Shown here piece after piece: positions 6,781 through 12,337 of a stretch of DNA of 12,337 nucleotides. A program made the translations under genes and the position numbers. This DNA is from Alphaproteobacteria bacterium (GTDB lineage Bacteria; Pseudomonadota; Alphaproteobacteria; Rhizobiales; Aestuariivirgaceae): assembly GCA_024639035.1 (NCBI GenBank), contig JAHEJE010000045.1, positions 1-12,337 of the forward strand, in the 5' to 3' direction. The notes under the pieces were generated by a model, which was given only the letters and a program-made list of their open reading frames with translations, did no database searches and was not told the origin of the DNA. Each line of letters begins with the position of its first letter. Position 1 is the stretch's first letter.

Positions 6781-8814
6781 CTAGTGCTTGAGGCCGAGGC
6801 GGGCTCGCAGACGATCGGCCCCGGCTGAAATCAGGCGATCGGCAATGATTGCGATAAATGCCACGGAGATGCCGGCAACCAGACCGCGACCGGTGTCTGC
6901 CTTGGTGAGGGCGATGTAAACCTCCTGGCCGAGGTCGCGGGTGCCGACCAGTGCGGTGATCACCAGCATCGACAACGCCAGCATGATGGTCTGGTTGATG
7001 CCGAGGATGATCTCCGGCAGGGCCAGCTTCAGCTTGATCTTGGTCAGCAGCTGCCATGGTGTGCAGCCCGCTGCGGTCCCGGCTTCGATCAACTGGGGAT
7101 CGACATGGCGCAGCCCGTGAGCGGTGTAGCGGATGGCCGGCGCAACGGCATAGGCGACGACGGCGATGGTCGCGGTGAAGTCACCGACCCGGAACAGCAT
7201 GACGGCCGGCATCAGATAGACGAAGGATGGCAGCGTCTGCAGAGTGTCGATGATGACCTGCACCCAATTCCACAGCCTGGCGCGCTCGGCCGTGAGTATG
7301 GCAATCGGGAATCCGAGAATGCAGGCCAGGATCACCGAGATGCCGCACAGGTAGACGGTGATCATGGCCTTTTCCCACTGGCCCGTTGCGGCGATCAGAT
7401 ATGCCAGCGTGGCAACAAGAAGACCCAGCCGCAGACCGCCAAGGGAGTACCCGGTGAGCAACAAAAGCCCGGTGACGCCGAGCCAAGGAAGCCCGAGCAG
7501 GAAGCGCTTGAACGGTATCATGACGTTCAGCAGCAACGCGTTCTTGACCGCCTCGAGCTGGTCGAAGAAGTTGACATTGATCCAGCGCACAACCTCGCCC
7601 CAGAAGGTGCCGGTGGAAACCTGCCAGGCTTCCGGATAAGTCTGCAGTGCCGGGATCGCCAGGCCGACGATCCCGGTGAACACGATCAGCGCCACTGAAG
7701 CACTCGTATACGGGTTTCGGGCAACGAAACCAGCGTTGGCGGCAGTTTTGTGCTCATGCTTTTGCGCCCGGCGCGCGAGGGCCTGCGACAGCCGATCCAG
7801 TGCGATCGCCAGGGCCACGATGGCAAGCCCGGCCTCCAGCCCCTTGCCGATGTCCAACCGCCGCAGCGCAGCGAGCACTTCAAAGCCGAGGCCGCCGGCG
7901 CCGATCATCGAGGCAATGATCACCATGTTGAGCGCCAGCATGATGACCTGATTGACCCCGACCATCAGACCATGCATTGCGGACGGCACCAACACGCGCC
8001 AGGTCATCTGGCGGCTGGTGCAACCAACCATGCGGCCAAGATCGTGAACTTCGCCGGGTACCTGACCCAAGGCCAGCATCGAGATCCGCGTCATCGGCGG
8101 CAGCGCATAGATGATTGTCGCAACGACGGCAGCGGTCGGTCCGAAGCCGAACAGGAACAGGATCGGGACCAGATAGGCGAACACCGGCACAGTTTGCATG
8201 AGGTCGAGGACAGGTTTGAGAAAGACAGCAAACATCGGCCAGCGGTAACCAGCGATGCCGAGAACAAGGCCGCCGACGACCCCGAGAGGAACGGCTATGA
8301 GGATGGACGCCAGTGTAATCATGGCATTGTTCCATTGGCCGAACAAAGCCAGGAAGCCGAAACACAAGCCAACAACGAGCGCCAGCCGCCTGCCGCCGGC
8401 GTAAAAGCCCAGCATTGTAAACATGGCGATCACAGCGATCCACGAAACCGGCGGAAGAATCTGGACGGCATCAGACCCTTGGCCCTGAAGGAACCCGGTG
8501 GACAGAAGGCTCAAAGCGATCCTGTAAGGAAAGTCGATGACAGCAGCTATGAAGCGGGTGAGTTCGGTGAAAGAGAACAGGCCAAAACTCGCCTCGTCCA
8601 CAAGCCATTTCATGAACTCGCCAATCAATCTGCGAAACGGCAGCTGTTCGCCACGGGGATATTTGAACGCCCATCCGGCGAACGGTTTGCCGAACAGCCA
8701 CAACAGCACAAACGCCAGCACCGCTGCCACCCAGATGGCGTGCCAGTGTGTCCAGCGCGGCCCCGCCCGCCGTTTGCCTTCGGGTTTGGGCAATGATGGT
8801 GAACTGACGGACAT
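6781..8814 (-). CDS. glycine betaine/proline-type ABC transporter permease, two fused ProW-like domains
   Basis: This 677-residue inner-membrane protein contains two complete binding-protein-dependent permease domains in tandem, so one chain can supply both membrane halves of the importer. The first domain lies at about 150-345, with its ATPase-coupling EAA-type loop GEVHDLGRMVG near 254-264. The second lies at about 470-660, with IEAGTAAG at 576-583. Both coupling loops are followed by the ProW-like GVNQ/GINQ..MLAL segment. Each half is preceded by its own extra membrane segments containing a GQW..AMIT motif, an internal repeat of the whole unit. I prefer the ATG at 8814 (MSVSSPS), 5 nt after the ATPase gene stop. 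An upstream ATG at 8865 would overlap that gene and add a 17-residue Arg-rich, unpromising leader. Single-domain ProW proteins are about half this length; the fusion is known in this transporter class. Substrate class: quaternary or methylated amine. Confidence 0.88.
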   Translation of the reverse strand: MSVSSPSLPKPEGKRRAGPRWTHWHAIWVAAVLAFVLLWLFGKPFAGWAFKYPRGEQLPFRRLIGEFMKWLVDEASFGLFSFTELTRFIAAVIDFPYRIALSLLSTGFLQGQGSDAVQILPPVSWIAVIAMFTMLGFYAGGRRLALVVGLCFGFLALFGQWNNAMITLASILIAVPLGVVGGLVLGIAGYRWPMFAVFLKPVLDLMQTVPVFAYLVPILFLFGFGPTAAVVATIIYALPPMTRISMLALGQVPGEVHDLGRMVGCTSRQMTWRVLVPSAMHGLMVGVNQVIMLALNMVIIASMIGAGGLGFEVLAALRRLDIGKGLEAGLAIVALAIALDRLSQALARRAQKHEHKTAANAGFVARNPYTSASVALIVFTGIVGLAIPALQTYPEAWQVSTGTFWGEVVRWINVNFFDQLEAVKNALLLNVMIPFKRFLLGLPWLGVTGLLLLTGYSLGGLRLGLLVATLAYLIAATGQWEKAMITVYLCGISVILACILGFPIAILTAERARLWNWVQVIIDTLQTLPSFVYLMPAVMLFRVGDFTATIAVVAYAVAPAIRYTAHGLRHVDPQLIEAGTAAGCTPWQLLTKIKLKLALPEIILGINQTIMLALSMLVITALVGTRDLGQEVYIALTKADTGRGLVAGISVAFIAIIADRLISAGADRLRARLGLKH

Positions 8815-8819
8815 TGCGG

Positions 8820-9860
8820 CTACGCCTGCATCATGATCTGCACGACATCTTCGCGCTTGAGGCAACCCACCGGCTGTCCGGCGTCATCCACGACCCGCAG
8901 CACTGAGTTTGCCGACTGGAACAGCGGTGCGACATCGGCGATTGCCGACGTCATACCGATGTCACTGAGATAGCCGCCGGTGGGCGCGCGTTTCGGCATT
9001 GGTTTCATCAGAGATGCAACCCGGATGACCTTGGCCTTGATGACATTTTGGGTGAATTCGGCGACGTAGTCGTCGGCCGGCGCGGTGACCAGTTCTTCAG
9101 GGGTTCCGACCTGGACGATCATGCCGTCCTTCATGATCGCGATGCGGTCGGCCAGCCGAATGGCCTCGTCAAAATCATGGGTGATGAAAACGATCGTCTT
9201 TTTCAACACGTTCTGCAGACGGATGAACTCATCCTGCATCTCACGACGGATCAGCGGGTCAAGTGCGGAGAACGGCTCATCCAAGAACCAGATTTCCGGC
9301 TCGACGGACAGTGAGCGGGCAATACCGACACGCTGCTGCTGGCCGCCCGAGAGTTCACTTGGAAAGAACTCTTCGCGACCCTCCAGCCCGACAAGTTCGA
9401 CCATCTTCCTGGCTCTGTCCTCGCGCGCCTGCCTGCCGACCCCCTGTACTTCAAGTGGAAACGCGACATTGCCCAGAACCGACAGATGCGGCAGCAGGGC
9501 AAAGTGCTGGAACACCATGCCCATCTGGTGGCGGCGGATTTCGATCATCCGGGCCGGCGGTGCCGACAGCAGGTTCTCACCGTTGAAGAAGATTTCTCCC
9601 GACGTTGGCTCGACAAGCCGGGACATGCAACGCACCAGCGTCGATTTGCCGGAGCCGGACAATCCCATGATGACGAATATCTCGCCGTCACGAACTTCGA
9701 GATTTGCATCGCGCACCGCACCGATCAGTCCGGCCTCGGCGAGCGCTTCGCCGGAGAGTTTGCCGCCTGCCGTCGCAAGTGCCGCGGCAGCGCCGGCGCC
9801 AAACAGTTTCCAGACCGCGCGGCACTGAAGTTTGACGTTGGAAGAAGCTTCACCTGGCAT
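8820..9860 (-). CDS. glycine betaine/proline-type ABC transporter ATP-binding protein (ProV-like)
   Basis: This 346-residue ATPase (counted from the ATG at 9860) powers the importer made with the neighbouring permease and binding protein. Motifs in order are Walker A GLSGSGKST at 66-74, Q-loop Gln118 (MVFQHFALLPH), signature LSGGQQQR from 170, Walker B IWFLDE at 190-195, and the switch His228 (THDFDEA). The segment before Walker A is the extended ProV-type N-terminus rather than a short MalK-like one. After about residue 275 a tail contains one recognisable CBS-like unit (VLRVVDDAGQPVGC), the domain that in OpuA/ProV senses ionic strength; here it looks short. The start is uncertain: an in-frame TTG at 9878 would add 6 residues, a stop lies just above it, and neither start has a strong ribosome binding site. 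The permease gene begins 5 nt downstream. Confidence 0.9.
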   Translation of the reverse strand: MPGEASSNVKLQCRAVWKLFGAGAAAALATAGGKLSGEALAEAGLIGAVRDANLEVRDGEIFVIMGLSGSGKSTLVRCMSRLVEPTSGEIFFNGENLLSAPPARMIEIRRHQMGMVFQHFALLPHLSVLGNVAFPLEVQGVGRQAREDRARKMVELVGLEGREEFFPSELSGGQQQRVGIARSLSVEPEIWFLDEPFSALDPLIRREMQDEFIRLQNVLKKTIVFITHDFDEAIRLADRIAIMKDGMIVQVGTPEELVTAPADDYVAEFTQNVIKAKVIRVASLMKPMPKRAPTGGYLSDIGMTSAIADVAPLFQSANSVLRVVDDAGQPVGCLKREDVVQIMMQA

Positions 9861-9933
9861 TTGGCCGTCGCCGCTCAAGCTGAATGATCAATCAAGGAAA
9901 CACCTACTGCCGCGGTGTATCGTTCCTGGTAAC

Positions 9934-9955
9934 GGGGAACCCTCGTACGGTCCCC
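9934..9955 (-). other. intercistronic hairpin between binding-protein and ATPase genes
   Basis: GGGGA-ACC pairs with GGTCCCC across a 7-base loop, with one bulged A, inside the 123-nt gap after the binding-protein gene. On the minus-strand transcript it lies 29 nt after that gene's stop. No T run follows, so it is more likely a 3' stabiliser or partial attenuator than a full terminator. Such a structure commonly keeps the binding protein more abundant than the membrane parts. Confidence 0.4.
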
Positions 9956-9983
9956 CGCCAATTCTTGCACGATATCCAGCGGC

Positions 9984-10952
9984 TCAGTTCAACCAGGCCT
10001 TCCAGCGGTCTGCGTTGGCCTTAACCCACGCAGCCACGACATCTTCCAGCTTCTGCCCGTCCAGGTCGACATTCACGATCAGCTGGCTCATCTCATCGTT
10101 CTTGATGGTGAAATTGCGGATCGCCTTGTAGGCACCGGGCCACTTGTCCTCGCCGCCCTTCCAGCCGACCTTCTTGATCCAGCCGAACGGCTTGCCGCAG
10201 TCATAGGCCATGTCCGGATTGCCGCCCCATGCCGGGTCCTTGTAGCAGGCATCGGTGTATTCGGGGAACTCGACCCACTCGCCCTCATACTTGGCGACAG
10301 CCCAGTGCGGCGCATAAACCCACAGCATAATTGGCGCCTTGCGCTGGTAGGCAGATTCCAGCTCTGCAAACAGCGCGGCATCGGTGCCCGCGTGGATCAC
10401 TTCGAATGGCAGATCTAGAGCCTCGACACGCTCATCGTCGAAGCCGCCCCAGGTTACCGGACCACCAAGGTAGCGGCCCTTCGGTGCTGTTTCAGCGGTT
10501 GAGAATGCCTCTGCGCATTTTTCATCCTTGAGGGCTTCCCAGTTCGGAAGACCAGGGCATTTTTCCTTCATGTATGTCGGGTACCACCACTCCTCCTTGG
10601 CATCCATACCGGTCTCGCCAAGATCGACCGTCTTGCCAGTCTGCAGCGAGGCTTCCATGGCGTCCTTGCCGGTGGTCTCCCACATTTCCATGGCGATATG
10701 CAGATCGCCAGACTCAAGGCCGGCAAACTGAGCGATGTAGTCCGCCTGGACATACTCGACATTGTAGCCAGCCTGTTTCAGCACCTCACCCATGATGCGG
10801 GTGGTGATGAGCTGGCCGGTCCAGTCATGCAGGGTGAGCTTGATGGGATCCTTGGATTCAACCTCGGCTGAAGCGGGCAGCGGCGCCAGCGCCAGCCCCG
10901 CGGCAGCCAGGGCGGCGACCGCCAGGGATCGCAAAAAGGTAAATTTTAGCAT
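9984..10952 (-). CDS. periplasmic methylated-amine-binding protein of the ABC importer (ProX/OpuAC type)
   Basis: This 322-residue exported binding protein is counted from the ATG at 10952, chosen because GGAGGA at 10961-10966 lies 8 nt upstream and the protein then opens with a normal signal peptide. An in-frame start at 10979 would add 9 unlikely residues. The signal peptide is basic (MLKFTFLR), then an Ala/Leu core, with likely cleavage after ASA at 27-29 and no lipobox Cys. The mature part is an OpuAC/ProX-type type II binding fold. It is rich in Trp at conserved-looking places: DWTGQ (W44), EMWETT (W91), EEWWYP (W122, W123), VTWGG (W168) and LWVYAPHW (W211, W217). These can form the aromatic box that holds N-methyl cations. 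Four Cys occur in the mature domain. Glycine betaine, choline, dimethylglycine and TMAO (TmoX-like) are all possible ligands. It is the first gene of the operon. Confidence 0.88.
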   Translation of the reverse strand: MLKFTFLRSLAVAALAAAGLALAPLPASAEVESKDPIKLTLHDWTGQLITTRIMGEVLKQAGYNVEYVQADYIAQFAGLESGDLHIAMEMWETTGKDAMEASLQTGKTVDLGETGMDAKEEWWYPTYMKEKCPGLPNWEALKDEKCAEAFSTAETAPKGRYLGGPVTWGGFDDERVEALDLPFEVIHAGTDAALFAELESAYQRKAPIMLWVYAPHWAVAKYEGEWVEFPEYTDACYKDPAWGGNPDMAYDCGKPFGWIKKVGWKGGEDKWPGAYKAIRNFTIKNDEMSQLIVNVDLDGQKLEDVVAAWVKANADRWKAWLN

Positions 10953-10960
10953 TGGTGACG

Positions 10961-10966
10961 TCCTCC
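10961..10966 (-). promoter_or_regulatory. ribosome binding site deciding the binding-protein start
   Basis: GGAGGA on the minus strand, 8 nt before the ATG at 10952. It supports the shorter start with an intact signal peptide over the in-frame start at 10979. Confidence 0.75.
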
Positions 10967-11016
10967 ACTTGTCGGGCAATTTTCTTGTTCCGCCGGTGTG
11001 CGGTGCCCTGGGAAGA

Positions 11017-11046
11017 AATGTGCAGGGATGGCTCTGGATGAGTCAA
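11017..11046 (-). promoter_or_regulatory. candidate sigma-70-type promoter of the transporter/demethylase operon
   Basis: On the minus strand, TTGACT (11041-11046) is a good -35 element. With an 18-nt spacer it is followed by CACATT (11017-11022) as a weak -10. Transcription would begin near 11010, giving a leader of roughly 60 nt before the ATG at 10952. The -35 fits the consensus well but the -10 poorly, as is common in alphaproteobacteria and in regulated promoters. The TTTRTGTGG-like motifs begin about 13 nt upstream of the -35. Confidence 0.4.
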
Positions 11047-11058
11047 GGGAATTGTTGG

Positions 11059-11125
11059 TTTTATGTGGTGTCATGCCCGTTTGTGTGGTTTTTAAAGTGA
11101 GTTTGGCTAGATTTTTGTGTTTTTC
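11059..11125. promoter_or_regulatory. repeated TTTRTGTGG-like motifs, candidate DeoR operator sites
   Basis: Three similar T-rich motifs lie between the divergent start codons: TTTTATGTGGTGT (11059-11071), TTTGTGTGGTTTTT (11080-11093) and TTTTTGTGTTTTTC (11112-11125). Their TGTG cores are 20 and 32 bp apart, close to two and three helical turns, so they would face the same side of the DNA. Direct repeats of this kind suit the DeoR-type regulator encoded next door, which would then control both directions. The third motif lies immediately upstream of the regulator's own -10-like element. This is inference from position and repetition. Confidence 0.4.
11065..11080. repeat. 16-bp exact repeat, copy in the divergent promoter region
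   Basis: GTGGTGTCATGCCCGT is identical to positions 3432-3447 at the dehydrogenase B/A junction. Here it spans the end of the first TGTGG motif and the gap to the second. Confidence 0.5.
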
Positions 11126-11129
11126 CGGT

Positions 11130-11135
11130 TAGAAT
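11130..11135 (+). promoter_or_regulatory. candidate -10 element of the regulator gene, implying a leaderless mRNA
   Basis: TAGAAT lies 6 nt before the regulator's ATG, so a transcript would begin at or next to the A of the start codon. No Shine-Dalgarno-like sequence precedes the ATG. The TAG within this hexamer is an in-frame stop, so the protein cannot start further upstream. The best -35 candidate, TTGGCT at 11103-11108, has an over-long 21-nt spacer. Confidence 0.35.
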
Positions 11136-11141
11136 ATCACA

Positions 11142-11924
<783 letters not shown>

Positions 11925-11927
11925 ACC

Positions 11928-12337
11928 GGCATTGTCACGTTTTGAGCGGCAATCGAACGAATTTGGCATTCAACTCCTGCTCAAGCCGCAGCAGGGCAGT
12001 GTCAGAGCAAACCCACTTGAGCTGAAACGGCGAGGCTCGTAGCGTCTTTGGGTGAAAAACCCTTTCCGCTAGTTCAAGACGTCGCGCGAAATCATCCGAC
12101 TGGCTGTCATGATGCACATTCGCTATCCGCTGTCGCTGCGCCAAGTCGAGGACCTGCTGCACGAACGCGGTATCGACATCAGCTACGAAACTGTACGTGC
12201 CTGGTGGAACCGGTTTGGGCCGATATTTGCATCAGAAATCAGAAGGCGGCGAGGAGCTACAATGCAGCGCATGCCGCAATGGAAGTGGCATCTGGACGAG
12301 GTATTCGTGCGGATCAATGGCGAAACCCACTACCTCT
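11928..12337 (+). mobile_element. IS6-family insertion sequence, left part
   Basis: The right end of the window holds the beginning of an IS6-family element whose transposase reads to the right and leaves the window. The left border is not proven: GGCATTGTCACGTTTTGAGC from 11928 resembles the GGC-start terminal repeats of this family, and it begins 4 nt after the regulator's stop codon. The right terminal repeat and any 8-bp target duplication are outside the window. The 11925-12051 stretch contains no gene I can support. Confidence 0.6.
12109..12337 (+). CDS. IS6-family transposase, partial (N-terminal part; upstream in-frame amber codon)
   Basis: Seventy-six codons of a DDE transposase are visible before the edge. 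They include IRYPLSLRQVEDLLHERG, then the helix-turn-helix-like SYETVRAWWNRFG, then WHLDEVFVRINGETHYL, whose Asp (codon 12295-12297) is the first catalytic Asp. The usual N-terminus of close relatives, as I recall it, reads MKNPFRYF..S.E.IRL. In this frame from a GTG at 12052 the DNA gives KNPFR, then TAG at 12070-12072, then FKTSREIIRLAV. The conserved Tyr codon thus appears changed to amber. The listed start, ATG 12109, is the first ATG after that stop (a second follows at 12112). Either a shortened transposase is made or this copy is inactive. Confidence 0.8.
   Translation, partial: MMHIRYPLSLRQVEDLLHERGIDISYETVRAWWNRFGPIFASEIRRRRGATMQRMPQWKWHLDEVFVRINGETHYL

Noticed and set aside
7750..8796. 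Open frame of 348 codons on the plus strand, very rich in His, Gln, Asp and Arg
   Set aside because: This composition is the complement of hydrophobic membrane-segment codons in the permease; no motif is visible.
9085..9828. Open frame of 247 codons on the plus strand, Ser/Pro-rich
   Set aside because: It is antisense to the ATPase gene, which has all ABC motifs in order.
11979..12022. Inverted repeat GCTCAAG / CTTGAGC separated by 30 bases in the IS leader
   Set aside because: A 7-bp match with a long loop is easily expected by chance; no T run follows and no role could be argued.
11935..12162. 75-codon minus-strand frame near the IS end
   Set aside because: It overlaps the IS left end and the transposase start in antisense, with no supporting ribosome site or family match.

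Overview
The window looks like part of an alphaproteobacterial chromosome or large plasmid, probably a Rhizobiales/Rhodobacterales-type organism. The reasons are the GC-rich coding sequence, the long antisense open frames that come with it, the ProX/ProV/ProW-like transporter, the FAD-GcvT fusion dehydrogenases, and an IS6-family transposase of a type I associate with that class. I infer this from general family resemblance; there is no rRNA or other phylogenetic marker in the window.

Layout: seven genes on the minus strand form one compact unit read from about 11.0 kb down to 55. In order of transcription they are a periplasmic substrate-binding protein (9984-10952), an ABC ATPase (8820-9860), a fused two-domain permease (6781-8814), a choline/ethanolamine-kinase-like phosphotransferase (5883-6767), a dimethylglycine/sarcosine-dehydrogenase-like flavoprotein (3438-5879), a second such flavoprotein (1015-3441) and a second kinase-like phosphotransferase (55-999). 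Apart from a 123-nt gap with a hairpin after the binding-protein gene, junctions run from a 4-nt overlap to a 15-nt gap, so co-transcription is likely. A DeoR-family regulator (11142-11924) is divergent across a 190-bp region that holds the likely promoters and repeated TTTRTGTGG-like motifs. The start of an IS6-family element lies directly behind the regulator and runs off the right edge. Its first codons appear to contain an in-frame amber stop.

How the genes may work together (inference): the transporter imports a methylated amine of the betaine/choline/TMAO kind. The two flavoproteins oxidatively remove N-methyl groups and pass the one-carbon unit to tetrahydrofolate. The two kinases phosphorylate a hydroxyl-bearing amine substrate or product. 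The DeoR-type regulator, from a family that usually senses phosphorylated metabolites, could sense the kinase product. No enzyme able to take the first methyl from a quaternary amine (betaine-homocysteine methyltransferase, Rieske GbcAB) and no Tmm/Tdm or BetA/BetB is present. A tertiary or secondary amino alcohol, or its phosphate, is therefore a plausible true substrate. The combination of two kinases and two demethylases in mirror order around one transporter is the most interesting part of the window.
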